DNA from: an uncultured Aquimarina sp.
GTDB taxonomy: Bacteria; Bacteroidota; Bacteroidia; Flavobacteriales; Flavobacteriaceae
Assembly: GCA_947493035.1 (NCBI GenBank)
Contig: CANLOW010000009.1
Span: 1 to 64,000 of the forward strand
Length of the DNA stretch: 64,000 nt
Direction of reading: 5' to 3'
Below are positions 34,256 through 42,889 of this stretch, in pieces. The position numbers and the translations under genes were made by a program. The notes beneath the pieces are model-generated. The model made no database searches. It saw only the letters and a program-made list of their open reading frames with translations, and was not told where the DNA came from. Numbering within the stretch: the first letter of the stretch is position 1; each line of letters opens with the position of its first letter.

Positions 34256-35210
34256 AGTCACCATCGGAAATCTAGTATTTACAGCGATTACGAACATTGA
34301 AATTGTTAGTACTTGGCAAAAATTTACCGACACGGCAAATATTAAAATACCGAGAGAGCTTTATTTTAGAGAAAATGGAAAAATAAAAAGGCTGTCGAAA
34401 CCAATTAAAGATGTTATAAAGCCTAATGATGAAGTTAAAATCGAGTTGGGCTATAATCGCCAATTAGTTACGGAATTTGAGGGATATGTTGCTTACACAC
34501 CAAAGGCAACAATCCCTTATCTCATAGAATGTGAAGATGAAATGTTTCAGTTGAAACAAAAAGAAGTTTCCATACATATTGAAGATGCAACACTTAGACA
34601 AATACTGGAAAAAGCTGCTCCAGGTTACGAAATAGATTGTCCTGATGAAGTCTATGGAGATTTCTCTATGGCAAGTGTTACACCTGTAGAAATATTCAAC
34701 GAGCTAAAAAACCGAGCGGGTATTTATACATTTTTTAGAGGGAAGCGCTTAGTCGCTTCTATGATGTATAGTGATCCTAAGCTATCTGAAATTGTTGCTA
34801 ATTTCAAAAGAGGTGTAAATATTATAGATAGTAACATTGAGCATGTTCGTCCAGAGGATGTTCGGGTAAAAATATATTACGCTAGTAAACAAAAAAACGG
34901 TTCAATTCTACGGGAAAGCATTGGAGAGGTTGGAGGAAACATTATTAGAAAAACTATAGGTTTTGGATTAAGTAAAAAACAGCTTAAAAAATGGTTGAAC
35001 ACCACTTATGAAAGCATTAAAAGTACTGGAGGTATTACAGGAGATTTTAGAAGTTTTGGTTTCCCTAAAGTAGTACATGGACAAACGATTAGGTATGTAG
35101 ATGATATTTATGAAGAAACAGATTCATTACACTATGTCGATGAAATAATAGTTCGGTTTAGCCCTAATGGAGGATATAAGCGGATTATAAAACCAAGCAA
35201 AAGAAGATGA
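34239..35210 (+). CDS. baseplate hub protein, gpD / late control D-like
   Basis: This is a 323-aa protein similar in layout to P2 gpD and Mu gp44-like hubs. A beta-rich N-terminus (VFTAITNIEIVSTWQKFTDT) leads to KIELGYNRQLVTEFEGYV and to the middle part RQILEKAAPGYEI. These hubs sit at the tail tip and hold the spike. It overlaps genes on both sides by 17 and 4 bp. Confidence 0.75.
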   Translation: MVLNCKVTIGNLVFTAITNIEIVSTWQKFTDTANIKIPRELYFRENGKIKRLSKPIKDVIKPNDEVKIELGYNRQLVTEFEGYVAYTPKATIPYLIECEDEMFQLKQKEVSIHIEDATLRQILEKAAPGYEIDCPDEVYGDFSMASVTPVEIFNELKNRAGIYTFFRGKRLVASMMYSDPKLSEIVANFKRGVNIIDSNIEHVRPEDVRVKIYYASKQKNGSILRESIGEVGGNIIRKTIGFGLSKKQLKKWLNTTYESIKSTGGITGDFRSFGFPKVVHGQTIRYVDDIYEETDSLHYVDEIIVRFSPNGGYKRIIKPSKRR

Positions 35211-35683
35211 AATCTATTTTAAAAGTCATTGAAAATGCAGTTAAAAATCTAAAGCCACCTAATGTTTTAACGGGTGTTGTAACTAAGGTCAAAGAGGATT
35301 GCTGTGTAGTTGAAGAAGATGCGACAGGTAAAGTGTTTTTTAAAGTTGCATACAATGCCATTATTGATAACGGAGACGATCAGATCATTGTAAAACCAAA
35401 GGAAAATGCACAAGTGTTATTTGTGGTTGCAGAGAATAATCAAGATGCCTATTTGGTTTCGCATAGTGCCATCGAAGAAATTAAGGGAAGTCTAGGTTTG
35501 ACTTCTTTTTTACTTGATAAGAATGGTTATAAGATTGAAAGTGAAGGTGAAAATCTAAAAACTGTAATTAACGATCTAATTAATCAAATCAATCTAATTG
35601 TGGTTAATCCTGATTCTGGCATAACACCAAATGTAGCAGCTATTAATGCCATACAAGCTCGTTTAAATAAAATTTTGCAATGA
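35207..35683 (+). CDS. baseplate spike / OB-fold protein (gpV-like, Mu gp45 position)
   Basis: This is a 158-aa protein with an OB-fold-like N-terminal half (NVLTGVVTKVKEDCCVVEED, then KENAQVLFVVAENNQDAYLV) and a helical C-terminus. It lies between the hub and the gp25-like wedge, the usual place of the membrane-piercing spike or its adaptor. The terminal iron-binding HxH motif of long spikes is absent. Confidence 0.65.
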   Translation: MKSILKVIENAVKNLKPPNVLTGVVTKVKEDCCVVEEDATGKVFFKVAYNAIIDNGDDQIIVKPKENAQVLFVVAENNQDAYLVSHSAIEEIKGSLGLTSFLLDKNGYKIESEGENLKTVINDLINQINLIVVNPDSGITPNVAAINAIQARLNKILQ

Positions 35684-35970
35684 AGGATTTTTTGCTTGAT
35701 GAAGATGGGGATTTATTGATTGTAAATGGTGATCTAGTAATAGGTGATTCAGATGCAACGATAGTCGAACATTTAATGCATTCTTTTAAAGGAGAATGGA
35801 AAGAATCGCCACTTACAGGCGTTGAAGCTCCGCTATTAATAAAAAAACGTGGTGGTATAACTCGTCTTAAAAAAATCGCAAAACAGCAATTACAGGAAAA
35901 CAGATTTAAAAATATAAGTATAACACAAAATGGCAAAACGATAGATATTGATGCTGATAGTGTTATTTAA
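35680..35970 (+). CDS. baseplate wedge, gp25/gpW-like (Mu gp46 position)
   Basis: This is a 96-aa protein with the recognisable wedge pattern: LDEDGDLLIVNGDLVIGDSD, VEHLMHSFKGEWKESPLTGV, and C-terminal beta strands. It overlaps the spike gene by 4 bp. Confidence 0.82.
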   Translation: MKDFLLDEDGDLLIVNGDLVIGDSDATIVEHLMHSFKGEWKESPLTGVEAPLLIKKRGGITRLKKIAKQQLQENRFKNISITQNGKTIDIDADSVI

Positions 35971-35983
35971 CTAGAATTGAATA

Positions 35984-36295
35984 ATGGATTTTTTGAAAGA
36001 ACACTTACCTAATATGTTGGCTTGGATATTTGGTGCTGGAGGTTTGCTTTCGGCTATATCAGAACGTAGAAAAAGAAAAGTGGATTTGTTAAAAGCTGAA
36101 ACAGAAAGTAAGCAACAAATCATGGATATGTATCAAGAAGCTTTGTCGGATCTTAAAACTAGATACGATGAAAAATTCAAAGAACTATCTGATGAAATAA
36201 AAGGTCTAAAAGAACAAGTGAACACTTGGAAGGTAAAATACCAGAGGCTTAAGAAAGAGTTTGATGATTATAGAAAAAATCATGAAAAATCATGA
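35984..36295 (+). CDS. small membrane protein with coiled coil, holin/spanin candidate
   Basis: This is a 103-aa protein with an N-terminal membrane helix (LPNMLAWIFGAGGLLSAI, residues 9-26) and then a long coiled coil (KQQIMDMYQEALSDLKTRYD and beyond). The layout is that of an Rz-type inner-membrane spanin, or of a tail-linked coiled-coil protein. It overlaps the next gene by 4 bp. Confidence 0.55.
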   Translation: MDFLKEHLPNMLAWIFGAGGLLSAISERRKRKVDLLKAETESKQQIMDMYQEALSDLKTRYDEKFKELSDEIKGLKEQVNTWKVKYQRLKKEFDDYRKNHEKS

Positions 36296-36597
36296 ACGAA
36301 GTGATCGCACAACAAAATCAAAATCTTTTTGACATCGCTATACAAGAAGATGGCACGATTGAAACAGCGTTTCAATGGGCTTTAAATAATGGTTTAAGTG
36401 TTACATCTAATTTGGAAGCTGGGCAAAAGCTAGTTGTTCCGCATAATACTAATAAAGAACAAGAGGTAGTGAATTTTTTTGAAACTAGAAACTTGAAGCC
36501 AGCCACCTCTACAACTAAACTACAAGAAGCTGCATTAAATGATGAGTTAGATGGTATAGATTATTGGGGAATAGGAAACGATTTTGAAGTACAATAA
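36292..36597 (+). CDS. LysM-like tail protein
   Basis: This is a 101-aa protein whose N-terminal half fits a LysM-like fold: QNLFDIAIQEDGTIETAFQW, then NNGLSVTSNLEAGQKLVVP. In Bacteroidota phages a LysM-type protein often lies in the baseplate operon and may bind peptidoglycan or the tail core (compare gpX). Confidence 0.65.
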   Translation: MNEVIAQQNQNLFDIAIQEDGTIETAFQWALNNGLSVTSNLEAGQKLVVPHNTNKEQEVVNFFETRNLKPATSTTKLQEAALNDELDGIDYWGIGNDFEVQ

Positions 36598-36600
36598 ACA

Positions 36601-37437
36601 ATGGCAACAGTAACAGAAATACATAACAATCAATTAGAGGAAGCAATGGCATCGCCACAGCTTAGCCAATTGACAAGCACCTCGAAAGTTTCGCTATTTC
36701 GTTTGTTTTTTTTCAATATAGCTTATGCTATTTCGTTGTTACGAGAAATATTCGAAGAACACAAAAAGGAAGTTAAAGGCTTACTAGATAACGAACGATT
36801 AGGAAGAAAAAACTGGTACAAACAAAAAATGCTTGACTTTCAGTATGGCTTTGACTTGATTCCTGACACAGATATTTTTATTAATAGAGATGCAACTGAA
36901 GAGGAAATTGAGGAAAGTAAAATAATTACACACGCGGCAATAGTAGAACCAGCAGATAAAAGTGGTCTTATTGTAAAAATAGCCACAGGAATAGATCAGT
37001 TGGAGCCAGCCAATGAAGAACAACAAATTGCGGTAGAAAAATATTTGGATGAAATAATAATTACAGGAACTAGAGCCACACTGATAAATCAAGCACACGA
37101 TCAGTTGATTCCATACATCGACATTTATCGTGATCCTTTACAGATTGATAGTAGTGGCGTTAATATTTTGACAGGAGAACGTCCTGTTGAAACAGCGTTT
37201 AACAACTATTTAAAACAAAAACTGCCTTTTAATGGTCAGTTGACATTACAAGCATTAGCGGACAAAATTCAATTGGTCGATGGAGTTGAAATTGTAGATA
37301 TCTTAAATGTAGAAACTGCATCCGTAAATCCATCAACGGGAGTATATAGTGCGCCATTATCTATAAATGTGAGGCATATACCAGCAAGTGGTTATTACCG
37401 AGTAGTCACCTTTGAAAACATTCGATATGTGGTATAA
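36601..37437 (+). CDS. baseplate J-like protein (gpJ / Mu gp47 position)
   Basis: This is a 278-aa protein placed directly after the wedge and LysM genes. The C-terminal part (RDPLQIDSSGVNILTGERPV, then YLKQKLPFNGQLTLQALADK) fits baseplate J-type wedges. It is shorter than Mu gp47 and has an N-terminal membrane-like stretch near residues 30-45. Confidence 0.65.
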   Translation: MATVTEIHNNQLEEAMASPQLSQLTSTSKVSLFRLFFFNIAYAISLLREIFEEHKKEVKGLLDNERLGRKNWYKQKMLDFQYGFDLIPDTDIFINRDATEEEIEESKIITHAAIVEPADKSGLIVKIATGIDQLEPANEEQQIAVEKYLDEIIITGTRATLINQAHDQLIPYIDIYRDPLQIDSSGVNILTGERPVETAFNNYLKQKLPFNGQLTLQALADKIQLVDGVEIVDILNVETASVNPSTGVYSAPLSINVRHIPASGYYRVVTFENIRYVV

Positions 37438-37897
37438 TGTAAACTGGAATAAATTAATGTTATGGCTACTGCCAACACTTTTGCGTAAGCCTAAAATTTA
37501 CGCATTACTAAAAGCAGCAGTATTGCCAATATCACAGATACACTATCAATGGTTGTTGTTTAGAGAAGATAACATTTACAGGTTGGCACATAATGGACAA
37601 ACGTGTTATTTCCGAGGAGCATTAAATGATGTATTTGATCCCGACTTAAGACGAATTACGATAGAGAACGGATTGGCAATTGAACCTGATTTTGTTTTTC
37701 TACCAATAGAAAACAAAGCCTTGTATTTAGATGATGAACCAATATATATACACAGTTCAAGTGATAGTCGTAATACTGGTGTCGATTTTATAGTAAAAGT
37801 ACCAGGGCAAATTATAACTGAGCAATCAGATCGGTTAGTTGCTGAAATCAATTTTTATAGACAAGCAGGGAAACGCTTTAAAATTCAAGCGATATGA
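37427..37897 (+). CDS. baseplate protein, gpI / Mu gp48-like (by position)
   Basis: This is a 156-aa protein from the ATG at 37427 (MWYNVNWNKLMLWLLP), overlapping the J-like gene by 11 bp and the fibre gene by 4 bp. Its order between gpJ and the tail fibre matches gpI/gp48. LYLDDEPIYIHSSSDSRNTG and the C-terminus RLVAEINFYRQAGKRFKIQ are typical of Bacteroidota phage proteins at this site. Confidence 0.6.
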   Translation: MWYNVNWNKLMLWLLPTLLRKPKIYALLKAAVLPISQIHYQWLLFREDNIYRLAHNGQTCYFRGALNDVFDPDLRRITIENGLAIEPDFVFLPIENKALYLDDEPIYIHSSSDSRNTGVDFIVKVPGQIITEQSDRLVAEINFYRQAGKRFKIQAI

Positions 37898-38814
37898 ATA
37901 ATTACAATTTTGAACTAGCTGGAGGTTTTCCGCTAGAGTTAGATATTTTTAAGGAGCTACAAGATAATCGGAATTTACTGCAAGCCTTTGGAGACTTGGC
38001 TGGTAATTTTAGCATCATTAAAGGTTGTGAAGTTGCTGGGGATCGTGTTGGTAATGGAGTGGTTTATTATAACAATGAAGTTATTCCATTCGTAGGCGGT
38101 ATTTCACAAACAAAAGTAGTTGTTAAAGAAACTGAAATCAGGAAACAGTTTAAGGATGGTACTCAGCCAGTGGTTTTAGTACAGCGAGTAATGTGTTTTG
38201 GTACAGGTGCTACAGCGGTAAATTGGTCAAGTTTTAAGCGCCCTAAAACAACATTGAAATTAACAGAAGAGCAAGGTAAAAAAGAAGAGAAAACAGTTGT
38301 TAAAAAACTTTTAGATAGAATTGTAGTGTTAGAAAACCGCCCCAATACAGGAGTGCCTATTGGTTTAGTAGCTATTTGGGGCTTACCGCTAGAAGATATA
38401 CCAAAGGGATGGGTCGAACATGTGCCTTTAATTGGTAGGACTCCTATAGGTTATGATCAGAGCTATACTAAAGGAGCGGATGCAATAGACTATAAGCTAA
38501 ACGAGAAAGGAGCAGCAATAGGAGCAAAAGATGTTCAATTAAGTATTGATCAAATGCCTAAACACCATCACCATAAAGAAGGGTCTGATTTTGACAAATT
38601 TGCTTCAAAGGCTATTGATGTAGGAGGTAATGTATCAACAGGTGCTGGCGCTGATCAAGATAATCAAGGTACAGAGATAACAGTTGCAAGAATTACTGAT
38701 GCAATGTGGGAAGAGGCTACTGAAAAAACTATTGGAAACAGTAAACCTCATTCAAATATACAACCTTCACGAGTTGTTGAATTTATAAGATATATAGGAT
38801 TTCAAAATAATTAA
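37894..38814 (+). CDS. tail fibre with collar-type C-terminal domain
   Basis: This is a 306-aa protein. The C-terminal half is a phage tail collar domain: IPKGWVEHVPLIGRTPIGYD, LSIDQMPKHHHHKEG, then PHSNIQPSRVVEFIRYIGF. The natural His run (HHHH) in the collar domain is family-typical. It is likely a receptor-contacting or fibre-anchoring protein. Confidence 0.82.
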   Translation: MNNYNFELAGGFPLELDIFKELQDNRNLLQAFGDLAGNFSIIKGCEVAGDRVGNGVVYYNNEVIPFVGGISQTKVVVKETEIRKQFKDGTQPVVLVQRVMCFGTGATAVNWSSFKRPKTTLKLTEEQGKKEEKTVVKKLLDRIVVLENRPNTGVPIGLVAIWGLPLEDIPKGWVEHVPLIGRTPIGYDQSYTKGADAIDYKLNEKGAAIGAKDVQLSIDQMPKHHHHKEGSDFDKFASKAIDVGGNVSTGAGADQDNQGTEITVARITDAMWEEATEKTIGNSKPHSNIQPSRVVEFIRYIGFQNN

Positions 38815-38816
38815 AA

Positions 38817-40880
38817 ATGAACTGGACATCATTAACAACAATATATGACTGGTTTAAGACTCGAAAAAAACCAACCGAAGCTCAATTTCGTGCAACATGG
38901 AATTCATTTTGGCATAAATCAGAAAAGATTCCAGTTGCTCAAATTGATGGAATTGACGAGCTATTGAACGATCAAGCGGATGCGGATTTGTTAGAATCGC
39001 ATATAAATAATGAAGATAGACACTTGTCGTCAGAGCAGGTTAATGATATTAAGACTATCAAAGACAAGGTTAATAATGATGATCTTCATGAAGTAGCTAA
39101 AACAGGTAGTTTTAATAGTTTAAAGGATAGACCTGTATTCGCAAATGATGGTAGGCTTCATATTATAAGGAGAGCTGAAGTTAGGGATAGGGATTTCATT
39201 TCACACCCTCCAAGCGCCGAGATTGCTAAACCTTCTGCGGGGGATGTTTGTGAAATATTATATATTATAACCAAGTATAAATCTGTATGGCTCTACAATG
39301 GATCTCGCTGGGTTTTTCAATATGAGAGTTCTTATAAGCCCATCAATTCCTTAAGTGATCTAGATGATGATATAGGTATCGTCCCTTCAGGATCAGGTGT
39401 ACACGCTAATGTTCGTGTTAATTATTTGATGGAATCAATATCACGAAACAGATCTCTTTTTAATAATATAACTGTACCTGGTTCAATTTCGGTATCTAAA
39501 TTTCAAGAATTAAGAGATACGTATGAAGATATAGAACAAGCTGAAGCAGCCATCAAATCAGCAGAATTAGATGTATCTATCACTAAAATTCAGTCTATAA
39601 GATATGTTTTTATTAAAAAAAGTATAAGATCCATTAACAGATTGAAGTGCTTAAGGCGCAGTTCGAGACTATCTGTTTACCGAATTATATTATATTCTCA
39701 GACTACCCCCAATTTTAGAGAACACGAATCTCTTTCAATTAGATTTGATGTGAGCTATAGAGATTTAATTGATAGTAGTGATTTTTGGGTTTTTATAGAT
39801 AGAAGTGAAAGAGTATTATCTAGTAGTACTTTGTTTGAAAATATGAACATGGGGGAGGTGTTTATAGAGCATATTGAAGATGCAAGTGATCTTAAAAGTC
39901 ATGTAGAAAATGAAGACCTACACTTACAAAACGACCCGCAAAATCCATTTATTAAACAAGAATACCTAAATAGTGTTGTTGATATACAAGAAAATGGATC
40001 ATTTAAGGTTGGTGGATCGTTTGATAACTTCTACCCTATAGTATTTAAGGGTATAACAAGCTATTCTTTAGATTTAGAAATATATAGGGTTAATGTACAT
40101 CAAAACGGCACTTGGAGAGGATCATTAAGTTTGAAAATACACAACTCTACAATAAGTAATAATGGTCATTCACGAAATAATTTAAAAATGACTCATTACT
40201 GGAGGGGTGACAATAAGTTATGTAGATGGGTCTGCCTCAATGGGCTGAGTACAGAATATGTCGTATACCTTAGAGGCGACACAAACTATCAATATAAATC
40301 TAGCGGGCATGTATCAAAAGATTTAAATACTACAGGAGTAAGGAAAGTACTAGATAATAACCAGTATACTGAAATAGTAAATTCATCTGCATTGACTCCT
40401 GTCGTTTCTGGAAGTGTTAGATTTTTAACAACTCCTGATAATGGTTCGTTTTTTGAACAAGTAAATACTCCTTTACTAGAAAGTAAAAAGATACAAGTCA
40501 CAGATACGGACACTACTTTAGAAAATTTGCCTTATGTCGTTATTGACCCAACTTCAGGAGAATTAAAGAAACTAACCAATTCAGATTGGCAAGACTTATC
40601 TTTAATAACAGGAGCAACAGCTACAATAGCTAGATATCGACGACTAGGCAATTTAATACAAATCCATTTCGAAGATTTATTAAATGATAGACCTTCTGTT
40701 GCTGGGGTTTTTAATGCTCCAAGTATAGAAGTAAGAAAAGTGGTATCATCTAGTGATAAAACTCAATTCGGAACACTCACAGTTACTACGGGCAGTGGAG
40801 TTCCTAATTCAAAATCAGGAATCATAAGAATAGAACCCTTTAATGTTCCTTATTCAGGTTTAATTGAATTTAATATATAG
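38817..40880 (+). CDS. large tail fibre / phage tail protein
   Basis: This is a 687-aa protein. The N-terminus (TTIYDWFKTRKKPTEAQFRA, then WNSFWHKSEKIPVAQI) is the conserved baseplate-anchoring part seen in Bacteroidota phage tail proteins. A degenerate internal repeat is visible: LLESHINNEDRHL (about residues 59-71) and LKSHVENEDLHL (about 361-372). The C-terminal part is beta-rich and ends with a small jelly-roll-like region. It probably determines host binding. The following 138-aa gene may be its assembly partner. Confidence 0.75.
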   Translation: MNWTSLTTIYDWFKTRKKPTEAQFRATWNSFWHKSEKIPVAQIDGIDELLNDQADADLLESHINNEDRHLSSEQVNDIKTIKDKVNNDDLHEVAKTGSFNSLKDRPVFANDGRLHIIRRAEVRDRDFISHPPSAEIAKPSAGDVCEILYIITKYKSVWLYNGSRWVFQYESSYKPINSLSDLDDDIGIVPSGSGVHANVRVNYLMESISRNRSLFNNITVPGSISVSKFQELRDTYEDIEQAEAAIKSAELDVSITKIQSIRYVFIKKSIRSINRLKCLRRSSRLSVYRIILYSQTTPNFREHESLSIRFDVSYRDLIDSSDFWVFIDRSERVLSSSTLFENMNMGEVFIEHIEDASDLKSHVENEDLHLQNDPQNPFIKQEYLNSVVDIQENGSFKVGGSFDNFYPIVFKGITSYSLDLEIYRVNVHQNGTWRGSLSLKIHNSTISNNGHSRNNLKMTHYWRGDNKLCRWVCLNGLSTEYVVYLRGDTNYQYKSSGHVSKDLNTTGVRKVLDNNQYTEIVNSSALTPVVSGSVRFLTTPDNGSFFEQVNTPLLESKKIQVTDTDTTLENLPYVVIDPTSGELKKLTNSDWQDLSLITGATATIARYRRLGNLIQIHFEDLLNDRPSVAGVFNAPSIEVRKVVSSSDKTQFGTLTVTTGSGVPNSKSGIIRIEPFNVPYSGLIEFNI

Positions 40881-40882
40881 CT

Positions 40883-41299
40883 ATGATTACCATCACAACA
40901 AAAAAAGAAGTATGTGTAGACAGGGTTTATACAGAAAAGAAAGGATTAGTACTCTTAAAGATAGAGCCTCCAACATTGTTATCTAATTGGGGAATTAAGT
41001 TTTATATAGATGATTTTTGGCTAAAGCAACAAGAGCTTCCAGATGATGTAGAGTTACAAACAGGTAGTGCTTATGAAGAGGTGAAGATGAATCCCACTTT
41101 TGAAAGAATGGGGGGTAATTTTAGCAAACAAGAAGTAGACTATGTAGAAAATATGTTAACCAAAGCAGGAATCATTAAAGAATCTATGAATGGAAGACAG
41201 AGAACGTTACTAACTATTGCTCATGGTACGATAGGTAGATTAGTTGAAGCAGGTGCTTACGGAGGTTTAAAAACGGAGGATTATGAAATCAAAATATAA
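40883..41299 (+). CDS. hypothetical tail-associated protein
   Basis: This is a 138-aa soluble protein of unknown family immediately after the fibre gene, overlapping the DUF1353 gene by 17 bp. Position suggests a fibre assembly factor. The sequence shows only a mixed alpha/beta pattern and EVDYVENMLTKAGIIKESMN near residue 90. Confidence 0.5.
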   Translation: MITITTKKEVCVDRVYTEKKGLVLLKIEPPTLLSNWGIKFYIDDFWLKQQELPDDVELQTGSAYEEVKMNPTFERMGGNFSKQEVDYVENMLTKAGIIKESMNGRQRTLLTIAHGTIGRLVEAGAYGGLKTEDYEIKI

Positions 41300-41828
41300 T
41301 AGTAATGTAATCCATTACACGGATTTCTATAATGTAGGTTTATTGGATGAAAAGTTACCGACTAATGAGGTTATGCAACTTAGTTATCTTCAAGCTCCTT
41401 ATATTGAATGGACTGAAAGACTACCGAAGACTAAAGAGCATCCTCGCCATTGGATTACGATAATAGATATTGTCTTTACTTTATCTGATGGACGTACAAT
41501 TTTTATTAATAAAGGCACTGTGTGGGATGGTAGTAGTATTCCGAAACCATTGTGGAGAATATTATCTCCATTTGATAAAGCAGTATTTGGGGATTTCATC
41601 CACGATATGCTTTGGAAATTTAAGTATCAAGAAATCGTCCATTTTGTCAAAGTTAATGGTGAATTCAATTTAAATATACACTCAGTTAGGAAGTTTGCAG
41701 ATGATGAACGACATAAATGGCGCTGTCATTTAGCTCCTGAATTAGAGTTAAAAAACGAACTCACTCATTTTGTTGTTCGAAATGTTGGGGGATTGTACTA
41801 TAGTAGGCAAAGAGAAATACCTATTTGA
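41283..41828 (+). CDS. DUF1353 family protein
   Basis: This is a 181-aa protein with the DUF1353 core: FTLSDGRTIFINKGTVWDGS, SIPKPLWRILSPFDKAVFGD, then FIHDMLW. DUF1353 proteins occur in many phages near lysis or tail genes and may be small hydrolases, suggested by the conserved His-Asp. Their role is not established. Confidence 0.8.
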   Translation: MKSKYNSNVIHYTDFYNVGLLDEKLPTNEVMQLSYLQAPYIEWTERLPKTKEHPRHWITIIDIVFTLSDGRTIFINKGTVWDGSSIPKPLWRILSPFDKAVFGDFIHDMLWKFKYQEIVHFVKVNGEFNLNIHSVRKFADDERHKWRCHLAPELELKNELTHFVVRNVGGLYYSRQREIPI

Positions 41829-41869
41829 TTAAGCGTGTATTTTTAACTTAACAAATAGTAAGTTAAGAA

Positions 41870-41987
41870 GCCCCTCGATTTACGAACGACCAAGTTACAT
41901 AAATAGAATTACGAGAACTCCGAACGAGGGGCAATACCTTCATCGAAGAACTCAATAATTTTAAAATGTAACTTGGTCATTGTAAAT
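41870..41987 (+). ncRNA. candidate structured RNA with pseudoknot topology before the methylase gene
   Basis: Two perfect inverted repeats are interleaved. Arms A are GCCCCTCG (41870-41877) and CGAGGGGC (41925-41932). Arms B are GACCAAGTTACAT (41888-41900) and ATGTAACTTGGTC (41966-41978), and B extends by ATTTAC (41878-41883) with GTAAAT (41982-41987) across a small internal loop. The order A-B-A'-B' is that of an H-type pseudoknot. The structure ends 2 nt before the methylase ATG, so folding would hide the start region. It may be a leader that controls methylase translation, or a separate small RNA. No known RNA family was recognised. Confidence 0.6.
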
Positions 41988-41989
41988 AT

Positions 41990-42814
41990 ATGAAAACACC
42001 TATTAGTTATTACGGAGGAAAACAAAATCTTGTAAACACTATACTTCCTTTATTTCCAAAGCATTTACTTTATGCAGAGCCTTTTATTGGTGGTGGCGCT
42101 ATATTTTGGTCTAAACAAAAAAGTGAAATAGAAGTAATCAATGATACAAATAGGGAGTTAATCAACTTCTATGAAGTTATCCAGAATGAGTATGTAGAAC
42201 TTGAAAAAATGGTACGAATAAGCCTTCATAGCCGTTCACTTCATAATGATGCTTCAGTAGTCTATAATAATCCACACATGTTTAGTCGTATAAAAAGAGC
42301 TTGGTCTGTTTGGGTCTTAGCTGCTCAGTCGTTCAGTTCGATGCTTGACAGTACATGGGGTTACGACAAGAAAAGAGCAACTACTAGCCAAAAAGTAACC
42401 AATAAAAGAAATAGCTTTAGTCTAGACTATGCACAACGCATTCAAAATGTTCAAATAGAATGTACAGATGCGCTACGTATAATAAACTCTAGAGACAGCA
42501 AAAATTCCTTCTTTTATTGTGATCCTCCTTATTACAATAGTGATTGTGGTCATTATGATGGTTATACTATAGAGGATTTTGAAAGACTATTGAAGACTTT
42601 ATCTAAAATTGAAGGTACTTTCTTATTATCTAGTTATCCTAGTGAAGTCTTAACAAAGTACACTAAAGACTTCGGTTGGCATAGTAAAGTAATAGAACAA
42701 ACTGTTTCTGTTGCTAATAGTACAAGTAAGCCATCTAAGAAGAAATCGGAGGTTTTAACAGCTAACTACGACTTAAGTAATCCAATGCAACAGAAAACTT
42801 TATTTGATGTTTAA
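41990..42814 (+). CDS. DNA adenine methylase (Dam-like, D12 class)
   Basis: This 274-aa enzyme transfers a methyl group from S-adenosylmethionine to N6 of adenine. The motifs are YYGGKQNLV (residues 7-15), the AdoMet-binding EPFIGGGAIFW (30-40) and the catalytic DPPYYNSDCGHYDGY starting at Asp178. The recognition site cannot be read from the sequence. It is the last phage gene and probably protects the phage genome against host restriction, in the place Mu keeps its mom modification gene. It is preceded by a pseudoknot-like leader. Mom is also tightly controlled, by different means. Confidence 0.9.
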   Translation: MKTPISYYGGKQNLVNTILPLFPKHLLYAEPFIGGGAIFWSKQKSEIEVINDTNRELINFYEVIQNEYVELEKMVRISLHSRSLHNDASVVYNNPHMFSRIKRAWSVWVLAAQSFSSMLDSTWGYDKKRATTSQKVTNKRNSFSLDYAQRIQNVQIECTDALRIINSRDSKNSFFYCDPPYYNSDCGHYDGYTIEDFERLLKTLSKIEGTFLLSSYPSEVLTKYTKDFGWHSKVIEQTVSVANSTSKPSKKKSEVLTANYDLSNPMQQKTLFDV

Positions 42815-42834
42815 ATAGGTCTTAAATCATGTCT

Positions 42835-42871
42835 AAACGAACATTTCGTTTGTCGAAACTGATCATTTCGT
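42835..42871. promoter_or_regulatory. right-end sites of the prophage / hairpin
   Basis: CATTTCGT occurs twice (42842-42849 and 42864-42871), 22 bp apart. On the bottom strand it reads ACGAAATG, pointing inward, as the left-end copy at 5305-5312 does on the top strand. The first copy is part of a perfect AAACGAA/TTCGTTT stem (42835-42851, 3-nt loop), which could also end transcription of the methylase gene. Transposase binding at these sites is inferred from the symmetry of the ends. Confidence 0.55.
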
Positions 42872-42889
42872 TTTTCCGATTATATATTA

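Noticed and set aside
41870-41987. A diversity-generating retroelement template or an invertible fibre segment
   Set aside because: No reverse transcriptase, variable repeat or recombinase (Gin-like) gene lies in the phage, and the repeats are short complementary arms rather than long copies.
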